Shown: positions 42,860 to 50,804, counted from the first letter of the stretch. The stretch: 64,000 nucleotides of DNA from Chloroflexota bacterium (GCA_016191345.1 JACPOU010000004.1:1-64000), one strand, 5' to 3'. Numbers and translations are program-made. Notes: generated by a model from the sequence alone, not told the origin.

Positions 42860-43578
42860 GCCGGCTTCGCCCCGCTGGCGACGGCGACGATCAGGGTCAG
42901 GATGTAGACGTGGCCGAGCGCGCTCCACCAGATCGAGCGCGTTCGCCAGTCGAGCCAGCCGAAGACCGCGCCCCCGAGGATCGTCGAGAAGAGCTCCACC
43001 TCCGGCTTGCCGAGATGGGCGAAGACGAACGGCAGCTGGGCCACCACGACCCCCAGCGGCCCGATCCGGCGGAGCAGCGTGAACATCACGAAGCCGCGCA
43101 TGAGGAACTCGGCCGGGACGAGGTCCAGGAGGTGGGTCAGGAGGAGGTCGCCGACCGGGGCCCCGGAGATCCCGTAATAGCCGCTGAACTGGGGGTTCGA
43201 GCCGACCGCCACGACGATGGGCGTCATCAACGCGCTGCCGGCCGTCGCGAGCCCGATGCCCCAGCGCCAGTCCCCGAGCCCCAGGCCGTAGTTCGTGAGG
43301 CGATCCCGGAAGGCGAGGACGACGACGAGCGCCGGCACGAGCCCGAACAGGATCACCCGCTCGAGGGCCTGGTAGCGGAGTGCTGCCGCCGCCCGGCCGA
43401 TCGCCTGGATCTCCGGCGGGATCGCGGTCCGCGAGAAGTCGAAGAGGAGCACGAGGGTCACAACCGCGAGGGCCGTGGTGGCCCGGAGTGGCAGGTCCAG
43501 GCCCAGGACCCGGACCGTCCGGGCGTCGGCAGCGTCCGGCTCGTAGGCGGGTCCGGCCGTGAAGCGGGCGAGCGCCAC
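42856..43578 (-). CDS. CPBP-family (CAAX protease-like) membrane protein
   Basis: 240 residues with about six membrane helices. The ABI/CPBP motifs are recognisable: VPAEFLMRGF in place of EExxxR (the first Glu is Ala), FVFAHLGKPE (motif 2 His) and SALGHVYIL (motif 3). Family members are intramembrane glutamic proteases or processing factors. The lost first glutamate puts proteolysis in doubt. It lies between a membrane protein gene and the DsbA-like gene in one operon. Confidence 0.85.
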   Translation of the reverse strand: MALARFTAGPAYEPDAADARTVRVLGLDLPLRATTALAVVTLVLLFDFSRTAIPPEIQAIGRAAAALRYQALERVILFGLVPALVVVLAFRDRLTNYGLGLGDWRWGIGLATAGSALMTPIVVAVGSNPQFSGYYGISGAPVGDLLLTHLLDLVPAEFLMRGFVMFTLLRRIGPLGVVVAQLPFVFAHLGKPEVELFSTILGGAVFGWLDWRTRSIWWSALGHVYILTLIVAVASGAKPA

Positions 43579-43585
43579 GTCCGGG

Positions 43586-44314
43586 TCAGGCCCGAAGCGA
43601 GCGGCCGAGGGAGGCGCCGACCGTCCCGCCGATCCACGCCCCGACGAACGCGAGGGCGAACGCCAGGATGATGAGGACGCTCGTCGTGACCCCGGCGATG
43701 GCCCCCGCCGTGAGCAGGTTCGCGATCGTGGCCCCGCCGATGAAGCCGCCGATCATGCCCGCGATCGCCCCGATCGTGCCGCCGACCGCCGAGCTCGTGA
43801 TGCCCGGGTTGTACGACGCGCGGTCGCGCGTCCGCCAGACGTGGATCGCGCCGGCGGTCGTGAGGATCAGCGAGCCGGCCACGGTGACCCAGAACGCCGG
43901 GAGGATGCTCCCGTGGCCGCCGGCCGGGATGAGCGTCGCCAGGTAGGCCTCGGATTCCGTCTGCGCGATCCGCATGACCAGGAGGTTCGCCGCGCCGAGC
44001 GCGAGCGGACCCGCCACCAGCACGCCGAGCCGGCTTCGCCAGGCGCGGTCGCTCCAGACCAGGAGGAGCGCGACCGTGCCCATCTCCAGCACGAGCCCGG
44101 CATCACCGGAGTTCTCGAAGCCGCTGATCTCGAATGTGCCTTTCCCGGGCAGGGTGGCCCGGATCCACGGCAGCAGGGCCCCGACGGCGAGGAGGACGTA
44201 CCCGCCGACACCCGCCGCGCGAACCGGCTCGCGGAGCGCGTCCGGGATGCGGTCGCGCCACGAGGCGGAAGCCCGCGGTGCGGGATCGGGGAAGCGGAGG
44301 GAGCGGTGATCCAC
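43586..44314 (-). CDS. Polytopic membrane protein, unknown
   Basis: 242 residues, not recognised. About six membrane helices; the first half has VGGYVLLAVGALLPWIRATLPG and an extracytoplasmic loop, the last 80 residues are Gly-rich helices (GGTIGAIAGMIGGFIGGATIANLL, AWIGGTVGASLGRSL) resembling glycine-zipper proteins. A GTG start with a leaderless-type promoter six bases upstream. First gene of a three-gene operon. Confidence 0.8.
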   Translation of the reverse strand: MDHRSLRFPDPAPRASASWRDRIPDALREPVRAAGVGGYVLLAVGALLPWIRATLPGKGTFEISGFENSGDAGLVLEMGTVALLLVWSDRAWRSRLGVLVAGPLALGAANLLVMRIAQTESEAYLATLIPAGGHGSILPAFWVTVAGSLILTTAGAIHVWRTRDRASYNPGITSSAVGGTIGAIAGMIGGFIGGATIANLLTAGAIAGVTTSVLIILAFALAFVGAWIGGTVGASLGRSLRA

Positions 44315-44320
44315 GGCGGC

Positions 44321-44326
44321 ACGCTA
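44321..44326 (-). promoter_or_regulatory. Leaderless-type -10 element (TAGCGT, minus strand)
   Basis: On the minus strand TAGCGT ends six bases before the GTG at 44314. Confidence 0.5.
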
Positions 44327-44472
44327 CCGCATCCGCCGGCCGGGGGTCGTTCCGGCGGCGCCGCGCACCCGTGGTTGCCACGCGGCGGCAATGTCCCTGT
44401 ACCGGCTCCGGCCCCGGACGTCGGGCGGCTTCGAGGCGGGGCGGGGGACGATTCCGGCTGGAGGTGCACACG

Positions 44473-44724
44473 ATGCCCGAGCTCACCGAGGCCAGGCGCG
44501 ATCGCCTGGACGACGACCAGTTCGCCTACACCGACAGGTCCGGCGAGCGGAAGCTGCCGATCCACGACGAGTCCCATGTCCGCAACGCGATCGCGCGGTT
44601 CAACCAGACGGACTTCGAGGGCGGTGATTCGAAGGCGACGGTCGCCCGCCGGATCCTCCGGGCCGCGAAGAAGCACGGCATCGAGGTCGGCGAGGACGAC
44701 GCGGTCCGGAAGGCAGCCGGCTAG
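44473..44724 (+). CDS. Small DUF6582-like protein
   Basis: 83 residues with a strong GGAGGTG ribosome-binding site. The sequence DDQFAYTDRSGERKLPIHDE, SHVRNAIARFNQTDFEG, ATVARRILRAAKKHGIEVG is a compact domain found widely as a stand-alone protein or attached to phage-like proteins. The function is not established. The gene stands alone and faces the repeat-bearing convergent gap. Confidence 0.75.
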   Translation: MPELTEARRDRLDDDQFAYTDRSGERKLPIHDESHVRNAIARFNQTDFEGGDSKATVARRILRAAKKHGIEVGEDDAVRKAAG

Positions 44725-44769
44725 GTCGTTCTCGCGGGCGCCGCAGCGGGCTGCCCGCCATTCGATCGC

Positions 44770-44932
44770 GACTGGCGCGACAGTCCAGTCGGCGAGGATG
44801 TCTGCCCTCGGGGCTGGCGCGACAGTCCACGCGGTGAGCTGCAGTGGTCCTGATCGGTCCGTCTCGCGCTGCCGACTGGCCTGCCAGTCCAGCAGCCGGC
44901 GGATCTCGTGTTGCGGACTGGACATGGAGTCC
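44770..44932. repeat. Array of four 17-bp interrupted palindromes
   Basis: Units at 44770-44786 (GACTGGCGCGACAGTCC), 44812-44828 (GGCTGGCGCGACAGTCC), 44874-44890 (GACTGGCCTGCCAGTCC) and 44916-44932 (GACTGGACATGGAGTCC). The starts are 42, 62 and 42 bp apart, close to four, six and four helical turns. The array fills a gap between convergent genes. Confidence 0.8.
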
Positions 44933-44959
44933 GGCGGATAGCGAGAGACGTTCCCCCTG

Positions 44960-46423
44960 TCAGGTCCGCGCCGCGCCCCGCTCCCGTTCCAGTGCCGCGA
45001 AGCGCGCCGGAATGCCCACCATCCCGCCCGACGCCACGAGCCGGACATCGAATCCGGCCGCGTCCATGAGGCTCGCCGCGATCGCGGCGCGGCTGCCGGC
45101 CTTGCACGCGACGGTGATCTGCCGGTCGCGCGGCAGTTCCGCGAGCCGTCCCGGGAGATCGGCCACGAAGATCGTCCGTGCTCCCTCGACGACCCCGTCC
45201 GCCGCCCATTCGACCGGCTGCCGGACATCGAGCAGCTCCGGCATCGACCCCCCGGCCGCCTCCGCGAGCACCGCGTCCATCGAGGTCGTCGGGTAGGCCG
45301 AGGTCGGGCGTCCCGCGCCGCGCCAGGCCTCGAAGCCGCCGCGGAGCACACCCGCCACCCGCCCGTAGCCGATCCGGAGGAGCTGCGTCACGGCCTCGTC
45401 CAGCGAGGCCGCACCCGGCTCCGGCAGCACGAGGAGGAGCGGCGCGTCGAACGGCACGAGCCAGCCGACGTAGGCCGCGAACGTCTCGTCGAGCTCGATG
45501 TTCAGTGAACCCCGGACGTGACCGGCGGCGAACGCCTCGCGGCGGCGGACGTCGATGACCCGCGCGCCGCGCTCCGCGGCCGTTGCAAACGCGTCGGGAT
45601 CGAGCGCCGGTGGTGTCGGGAGGCCGCCCAGGAGCGGCGGGCCGGCGCGGTTGAGCGGAGCCATCTGCGCGTAGTAGGTCGGGAAGCGGCCGAGACCGGC
45701 GAGCAGCGCTTCGGCGAACGCGCCGCTGTCGACGGCGCGGAGGACCGGGTTCACGAACCGCTCCGCGCCGATCGTCGAGGCACCGCCGGCGGCCGGCGGG
45801 CCGGCGCTGCAGAAGCTCCCGGCGCCGTGCGTGGGCAGGATCCGGACGCCGGGCGGCAGGGCGCCGAGGCGGCGGAGGGTCGACTCCTGGAGCGCCGTCA
45901 GCTCGGCGGTCCGCTCCGGGCCGAGGAGGTCGGTCCGGCCGGCGGTGCCGATCAGCAGCGAGCCGCCGGTGAAGATGGCCTCCGGCGGCGCTTCAACCTG
46001 CCCGCCGGGAGCGTCGGGATCGCCGCGCGCCCCATCGCGATCGCCGCGCCCCCCATCGGCATTTCGGACCGCCCAGGCCAGGTGCTCGGGCGTGTGGCCG
46101 GGCGTCGCCATCGCCGTCAGCCGAAGCCCGCCGACGTCGACGGTCGTGCCCTCGTCAGCCCCGAGGTGCGGAAACGCGTAGCCGCCGCTGGCCGGCGCGA
46201 CGATCCGGGCCTTCGTCGCGGCCCGGGCCTCGAGCGCGCCCGAGAGGTAGTCGTTGTGGACATGCGTCTCGAGGACGTGGGTGACCCGCCAGCCGCGCCG
46301 CTCCGCGACCTCGAGGAATCGCCACGCGTCACGCTGCGGATCGATGAGGGCGGCCTCGCCGTCGCTCGCGATCAGGTAGGACGCGTCGCCGAGGCCCGCG
46401 GTCTGGAACAGCTCGATCTCCAT
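44960..46423 (-). CDS. MBL-fold hydrolase with two rhodanese domains
   Basis: 487 residues. The N-terminal metallo-beta-lactamase domain (1-260) has THVHNDYLSG (His54, His56, Asp58), PGHTPEHLAW and LPTHGAGSFC, as in persulfide dioxygenase/Blh-type proteins. Two rhodanese domains follow; the first (about 280-370) lacks the cysteine, the second (about 385-480) has Cys440 in VACKAGSRAA. Likely role: oxidation or transfer of sulfane sulfur (persulfides) in the cytoplasm. An insertion of about 20 residues with DGGRGDRDGARGDPDAPGG interrupts the MBL domain. Confidence 0.9.
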   Translation of the reverse strand: MEIELFQTAGLGDASYLIASDGEAALIDPQRDAWRFLEVAERRGWRVTHVLETHVHNDYLSGALEARAATKARIVAPASGGYAFPHLGADEGTTVDVGGLRLTAMATPGHTPEHLAWAVRNADGGRGDRDGARGDPDAPGGQVEAPPEAIFTGGSLLIGTAGRTDLLGPERTAELTALQESTLRRLGALPPGVRILPTHGAGSFCSAGPPAAGGASTIGAERFVNPVLRAVDSGAFAEALLAGLGRFPTYYAQMAPLNRAGPPLLGGLPTPPALDPDAFATAAERGARVIDVRRREAFAAGHVRGSLNIELDETFAAYVGWLVPFDAPLLLVLPEPGAASLDEAVTQLLRIGYGRVAGVLRGGFEAWRGAGRPTSAYPTTSMDAVLAEAAGGSMPELLDVRQPVEWAADGVVEGARTIFVADLPGRLAELPRDRQITVACKAGSRAAIAASLMDAAGFDVRLVASGGMVGIPARFAALERERGAART

Positions 46424-46450
46424 GCCTCGCCCATCGTCGCACGTGTCCGA

Positions 46451-46492
46451 TTCGCGAGGGCTCGAACCATGTTCGCGAGGGCTCGTACCATG
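46451..46492. repeat. Two 21-bp direct repeats in promoter region
   Basis: TTCGCGAGGGCTCGAACCATG (46451-46471, one base longer than the motif used to search) is followed directly by a copy differing at a single base (46472-46492). They lie 63 bases before the F420 oxidoreductase start and 28 bases before the divergent MBL gene, so they could be paired operator sites on one DNA face. Confidence 0.7.
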
Positions 46493-46554
46493 GCGACGCG
46501 GCGCCCGGACGCGACGAGCCGGCCCGCGCCACGCTGAGACGAGGCCCCGACCCC

Positions 46555-47544
46555 ATGGCGAAGATCGGCTACGCGGCGATGCTGGAGCAGTTCCACCCGA
46601 CGGACCTGCTCGACTGGTGCGCCCAGGCCGAGGCCGCCGGGTTCGAGGCCGGGTTCATGGTCTCCGAGCACTTCCACCCGTGGACCCCGGCCCAGGGCAA
46701 TGCCGCCTTCGCGTGGTCGTTCATGGGCGCGCTCGGGACGCGGACGTCGCTGCCGTTCGGGACCGCGGTGACGTGCCCGGGCTTCCGCTACCACCCGGCG
46801 GTCATCGCCCACGCCGCGGCGACGCTGGGGGCGATGTTCCCGGGCCGCTTCTACCTGGGCCTCGGCGCGGGCGAGGCGCTCAACGAGCACGTGGTGGGCG
46901 GGGTCTGGCCCGAGATCGGCGTCCGGAGCGCGATGCTCTTCGAGTCGATCGAGATCATCAACAAGCTGTTCAGCGGCCAGGTCGTCAAGCACCGCGGCGA
47001 GCATTTCACGCTCGAGAGCGCCAAGCTCTACACGCGCCCGGAGCAACCCGTGCCGATCTACGTCGCGACCGCGGGCCCGGTCAACGCGAAGAAGACCGGC
47101 AGGTTCGCGGACGGGATCATCACCGTGGGCGCGGCCGACGAGAAGATCGGGCTGCTCTGGGCGAAGTACGAGGAAGGCGCCCGCGAGGCCGGCAAGGATC
47201 CGTCACGGTCGCCGAAGCTCCTCCAGATCCACGTCTCGTGGGCGCGCACGGACCAGGCGGCCATGGACCAGGCCGTCGCCGAGTGGCCGAACGGCGGGAT
47301 GCCGTTCCCGAAGCAGGACATCAGGAACCCCGAGGACTTCGCGGCCATGGCGAAGCTCGTGGGCCCGGACGACTTCAGGAACCGGGTCCTGATGACCTCC
47401 GACCTCGCCGCCCACACCGCCCACATCCAGCACTACCTGGACATGGGCTTCGACGAGGTCCACCTCCACAACGTCGGCCGCAACCAGGCGGAGTTCATCG
47501 AGGTTTTCGGCCGGGAGGTCCTGCCGGCGCTCAAGCTGGGGTAG
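46555..47544 (+). CDS. F420-dependent luciferase-like oxidoreductase
   Basis: 329 residues, a TIM-barrel of the bacterial luciferase-like family, close in style to F420-dependent glucose-6-phosphate dehydrogenase (TIGR03557 group). Visible blocks: MVSEHFHPWTPAQGNAAFAWSFMGAL, GTAVTCPGFRYHPAVIAHAAATL, YLGLGAGEALNEHVVGG, LYTRPEQPVPIYVAT and ADGIITVG. The His and Trp of the HPW motif and the GEALNEH segment match F420/substrate contacts. Reaction: hydride transfer from a sugar phosphate or alcohol to F420 (inferred). Stand-alone gene. Confidence 0.9.
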   Translation: MAKIGYAAMLEQFHPTDLLDWCAQAEAAGFEAGFMVSEHFHPWTPAQGNAAFAWSFMGALGTRTSLPFGTAVTCPGFRYHPAVIAHAAATLGAMFPGRFYLGLGAGEALNEHVVGGVWPEIGVRSAMLFESIEIINKLFSGQVVKHRGEHFTLESAKLYTRPEQPVPIYVATAGPVNAKKTGRFADGIITVGAADEKIGLLWAKYEEGAREAGKDPSRSPKLLQIHVSWARTDQAAMDQAVAEWPNGGMPFPKQDIRNPEDFAAMAKLVGPDDFRNRVLMTSDLAAHTAHIQHYLDMGFDEVHLHNVGRNQAEFIEVFGREVLPALKLG

Positions 47545-47981
47545 GAGCGCGGCGGGACGCTCTCGGCGCGGGCCCCTCTCGGCGCGGGCCCCTCTCGCCG
47601 CGCGCCCCTCTCACCCGGGGCCCTTCCCGCCCGCGGGCCGCAGGCGCCTTCCCCGTCAGGAATCGCTGCCCGGCATGTTCGACGGGTCGAGGGGCGGGCG
47701 CGGTTCCTCTACGCGGCCGAATTGTCCCGAGCGCGCGCTCCCGACCAGGCGCGGCCGGGCCGCCGCACCCTCATCGCCGGCGGCGGGGCCGCCATCGATG
47801 CCGGGGGCCGATGCCTGACGGGTCGCCGGGCTCGCGGGGGACTCAACATGCGCCCGGCCGATTCCCGACCGGTGGAAGGTGCCCCGGCGCGTCCACGCGC
47901 CCGGCCAATTTCCTGGTGCGTCGCAGCGCCCGCCGACTCGTCGATGCGCGCGCCCAGGCTCCGTCACGGGACGGCGGACCG
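47545..47981. other. 437-bp intergenic region
   Basis: No gene is supported. It starts with four 16-bp tandem units (47560-47623) and continues as GC-rich sequence without a consistent reading frame. The downstream glycosyltransferase gene is convergent. Confidence 0.5.
47560..47623. repeat. Four 16-bp tandem repeats
   Basis: CTCTCGGCGCGGGCCC occurs twice, followed by CTCTCGCCGCGCGCCC and CTCTCACCCGGGGCCC, directly after the F420 oxidoreductase stop. Confidence 0.75.
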
Positions 47982-48677
47982 CTACGACCCCCGCCCGCCT
48001 TTGACGATCCGCCGCGCACGCCCGGATACCGCCACGAACTCGCGGAGGTGTCGGAGCGGCTGGATGTGGCTGCGCTCGTCGCCGTAGATCGTCGAGATCG
48101 GGATCCAGCGGATGGGCCAGCCCTCGCGGAGGCAGACGGCGATCATCTCCACCTCGAAGGCGAAGCCGTCCTCGCCGCTGCCCAGCATCTCGGCCATCAG
48201 CCGCCGCCCGATGAGCCGGTAGCCGGACTGGTTGTCCGGGATCCAGCGGCCGATCGAGGCCGACAGGAGAATCGTGCCGGCCGTGTTCGAGAGCCGCCGG
48301 ACCAGCGGCATCCGCTCGAAATCGCGCTTGCCGATGATCAGCTCCGCCGGATGGGCAGCCTCCGCCGCGAGGAACCGCGGCAGCTCCGACGGGTCGTGCT
48401 GTCCGTCGCCGTCGAGGGTCACCACGGCCCAGGCACCGTCCGCGATCGCCCGGGCGAAGCCGGCCCGGAGCGCGGCGCCCTTGCCCTGGTTCGGCCATTG
48501 CCGGATGACCGTCGCGCCGGCCGCCGCGGCGAGCTCGGCGGTGTCGTCGCGCGAGCCGTCGTCGATGACGAGAACGGGCAGCTGGGCGGCGGCGGCCCGG
48601 ACCACCGCCTCGATCCGCGGACCCTCGTCATGGGCGGGGATGAGCGCGAGGATCCGGGGCGCGGCGGTCTCCGTCAC
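47982..48677 (-). CDS. Family 2 glycosyltransferase
   Basis: 231 residues. A GT-A domain with ILALIPAHDEGPRIEAVV, VLVIDDGSRDDTAELA, NQGKGAALRAGFARAI and the DXD metal motif in VVTLDGDGQHDPSELP. The later DNQSGYRL and RWIPISTIYGDERSHI match polyprenyl-phosphate mannosyl/glucosyltransferases. It is shorter than the enzyme at 10475 and lacks membrane helices. Substrate unknown. The GTG start has a leaderless-type promoter. Confidence 0.9.
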   Translation of the reverse strand: MTETAAPRILALIPAHDEGPRIEAVVRAAAAQLPVLVIDDGSRDDTAELAAAAGATVIRQWPNQGKGAALRAGFARAIADGAWAVVTLDGDGQHDPSELPRFLAAEAAHPAELIIGKRDFERMPLVRRLSNTAGTILLSASIGRWIPDNQSGYRLIGRRLMAEMLGSGEDGFAFEVEMIAVCLREGWPIRWIPISTIYGDERSHIQPLRHLREFVAVSGRARRIVKGGRGS

Positions 48678-48683
48678 GGACTG

Positions 48684-48689
48684 ATCCTA
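48684..48689 (-). promoter_or_regulatory. Leaderless-type -10 element (TAGGAT, minus strand)
   Basis: On the minus strand TAGGAT ends six bases before the GTG at 48677. Confidence 0.5.
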
Positions 48690-48763
48690 GCGGGAGGGGG
48701 CGAACGGCTCGGCCAGGCCTTCGCGGGCTGGAACCCGTGTGTTTCCTCCACCTACTAGCCCCA

Positions 48764-48893
48764 GGAGTGGTGGGAGCGGCGCGGCTCCCCTACCGCGTCG
48801 CCGAGCCTCGATTCCGTCCCGACGCGAGCGTGGCCCGGGATGGATTCGGGCCGGAACCTGGCCCGGGGGCCCGCCGGGAACCCCCACCACTCC
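48764..48893. other. Long imperfect hairpin in a 383-bp gap
   Basis: GGAGTGGTGGG (48764-48774) pairs perfectly with CCCACCACTCC (48883-48893), enclosing smaller stems such as GGCCCG/CGGGCC. It sits upstream of the secreted InlB-repeat gene; no reading frame here is convincing. It could be a structured leader or untranslated RNA. Confidence 0.4.
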
Positions 48894-49060
48894 CCGGGCG
48901 AGTATCCGGCGGATTCGCGCGCCGGAGCGTCCCCCGGTCGACGCGAGTTGGCGCAACTGGACGATGACGCACGCATCGCCCGGATCGATCGTGCGGGCAG
49001 GCGGTGGCCCAGCCGGACGTCATGGCAGGCCCGCCGATCGCAGCAGAAGGAGGCGATTCG

Positions 49061-49807
49061 ATGACGATGCAGCGGCGGGACGTCGCCAGGCGGCTCATCG
49101 GCGCGGGTGTGACCGCGGCTCTGCTCGGAGCGGTGATCGCCGCTCCGGTCGGCGCAGCCAAGCCGACGACCAGCGGACCGACGATCTCGAACGTGGTCTT
49201 CGACGGCAACTGCGGGGTGACGATGACCTACTCGGCGAAGGGCGGGAAGCTCGGCGAGGTCGACCTGTACGCCCAGACCCTCGGCTATACCTCCCCGACC
49301 GACACGGTCCTTGGCTACGACATCTGGGCCGGTTCCACCTCGCAGCCGGCGACGATGGTCAACGGCAGCGCGACCGTGGCCTTCCAGCTTGCGCCCGGCG
49401 GTCGACTGAAGCAGTTCACCTACTACGGCTGGCTCTACGGAAAGGCCGTCGGGACGTACAAGCCCGGCACCCTCACGCCGTACTACACCTTCCGGTCGAC
49501 GTGCGTCATGCCTGACTTCCAGTACACCGTCAAGTTCCACGACGGCTACACCGAGGGCGCCGCCGGCTTCATCGCGGCCGACCAGCAGCGCGTGAAGTTC
49601 GGCCAGCTCATCGCCGAGCCGGCCGCACCGACCCGGAACGATTACGTCTTCACCGGCTGGCTGGCCTACGACTACGGCTGGCTGGGGCCGAATCCAACGG
49701 TCGCCTGGGACTTCAGCACCGACACGATGCGGGACTACGACCCGCTCGTCCTGGTCGCCCAGTGGGACCCTGTCTGCCCCAGCCTGCCGTGCGGCACAGG
49801 GGGCTGA
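49061..49807 (+). CDS. Secreted protein with InlB B-repeat-like domain
   Basis: 248 residues with a perfect AAGGAGG ribosome-binding site. A signal peptide (about 10-32, twin-arginine-like RRDVARRLIGAG then an Ala-rich core) is followed by a beta-rich domain (about 40-150) and a single InlB B-repeat/Flg_new module (YTVKFHDG to LVLVAQWDP, with FTGWLAYD). Extracellular; a binding or adhesion role is inferred from the repeat family. Four cysteines could form disulfides. No sortase signal. A strong terminator follows. Confidence 0.8.
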   Translation: MTMQRRDVARRLIGAGVTAALLGAVIAAPVGAAKPTTSGPTISNVVFDGNCGVTMTYSAKGGKLGEVDLYAQTLGYTSPTDTVLGYDIWAGSTSQPATMVNGSATVAFQLAPGGRLKQFTYYGWLYGKAVGTYKPGTLTPYYTFRSTCVMPDFQYTVKFHDGYTEGAAGFIAADQQRVKFGQLIAEPAAPTRNDYVFTGWLAYDYGWLGPNPTVAWDFSTDTMRDYDPLVLVAQWDPVCPSLPCGTGG

Positions 49808-49812
49808 CTTCC

Positions 49813-49843
49813 GCGGGTGGCGGCCGTCGCGGCCGCCACCCGC
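49813..49843 (+). terminator. Terminator after the InlB-repeat gene
   Basis: A perfect 13-bp stem, GCGGGTGGCGGCC with its complement, around a GTCGC loop and followed by ATTTC, five bases after the stop codon. Confidence 0.85.
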
Positions 49844-49879
49844 ATTTCGGGCTCGGTTGCAGGCTCATGGTCGAAGGGA

Positions 49880-49956
49880 TGGCGCGCCCGGAGGGATTCG
49901 AACCCCCGACCCTCTGATCCGAAGTCAGATGCTCTGATCCACTGAGCTACGGGCGC
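49880..49956 (-). tRNA. tRNA-Arg, anticodon UCG
   Basis: A 77-base cloverleaf on the minus strand with encoded CCA. Acceptor GCGCCCG/CGGGCGC, D stem GCTC/GAGC, anticodon stem TCTGA/TCAGA with loop CTTCGGA, variable loop GGGTC, T stem GGGGG/CCCTC around TTCGAAT. The anticodon TCG (49922-49920) reads CGA. Most bacteria read CGA with an inosine-modified ACG tRNA, so the UCG form is notable. Confidence 0.94.
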
Positions 49957-50088
49957 GCGGAGGCACAGGGTACCAGCCCCTCCCGGCGGCCTTGTCGACA
50001 GGCGGCCTTGTCGGCCGCGAGGCCCGCGCGTACCGTGACGGGACGCATCCGCCGGCCCCTGTGCCGCGCGGCGAGGGGGAGGACGTCA

Positions 50089-50496
50089 ATGGCGATGGGC
50101 AGCGGAACCAAGGCCGATCCCTGGCAGCTGACGACGGCGCCGGGCACCTCCACGTACCAGATGTGGCGCGACGAGGGGGCTGACCCGCCGGCCCTCGTCT
50201 GCCAGGTCGGCTCGACGCAACTCAGGTACGACCGCCGAGCCATCGACGACCTCCACGCGATGCTGAAGGCCCGCGGCGACTGGATGGACCTCGGGGCGGC
50301 CGACGAGCAGAAGGACGCCAAGCCCGGCACCGTCGAGGCCTGGGGGCGCGCCGCGGACAACCCTGTCGGCGGCTGGTACGGGCTCCGGAAGGGCTATCGC
50401 GGCCGGTTCGGGATGTACCTTCCGCCGCTTCTCGAGGCGCTCGGGCTGGCGGAGCTCACGCACGACGCCAAGGGCAACCGCATGCGGGCTCGCTAG
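50089..50496 (+). CDS. DUF6855-like small protein
   Basis: 135 residues with a GAGG ribosome-binding site. The segments DPWQLTTAPGTSTYQMWRDE, LVCQVGSTQLRYDRRAIDDLHAML, KARGDWMDLGAADEQK and NPVGGWYGLRKGYRGRFGMYLPPLLEALGLAEL form a conserved small soluble domain. Function not established. The preceding tRNA is on the opposite strand. Confidence 0.75.
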   Translation: MAMGSGTKADPWQLTTAPGTSTYQMWRDEGADPPALVCQVGSTQLRYDRRAIDDLHAMLKARGDWMDLGAADEQKDAKPGTVEAWGRAADNPVGGWYGLRKGYRGRFGMYLPPLLEALGLAELTHDAKGNRMRAR

Positions 50497-50804
50497 GCCC
50501 GCGGAATCGACGATCCGCCAGTCCCCAGCCCGGGATCCGCTCCGCGTTCCGGCCACTCGGGATCGAGGAACCGCGGCGTCGTGGAGCGGAGCCGAACGAA
50601 GGGGCTGGCGCGGAACCTTTTCCGTCATCCATGCGTACCATCCAGTGTCCGGCCGGCGGTTGACGCCTGAGCGGGTCCGACCGAGCCTGAAGCCGCAAGC
50701 CGCGTCCGGGGAGCTGCCACCCGGGACCGCGATGGAGGATCGCGCTGCTGCGCTCGTTCGGCCTCTGGCGCCCCGTCCTCGGTCGCATCCGCACGGACTG
50801 GCCC
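50497..50804. promoter_or_regulatory. Promoter region of the FtsX operon
   Basis: Contains CCTTTTCC followed by ATGCGTACCAT (50631-50641), the same 11-mer as before the Fe-S carrier gene. At the end, GGAGG (50734-50738) lies six bases before two consecutive CTG codons (50745, 50748) that are in frame with the permease, so translation may start there rather than at the GTG at 50805. Confidence 0.4.

Noticed and set aside
44725..44959. Small minus-strand protein with WTVAP repeats in the palindrome array
   Set aside because: The frame continues antisense into the DUF6582-like gene, lacks a ribosome-binding site, and the repeats are better explained as palindromic DNA.
47656..48498. Minus-strand frame extending the glycosyltransferase downstream
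   Set aside because: It is in another frame from the glycosyltransferase and its tail is GC-rich intergenic sequence without coding features.
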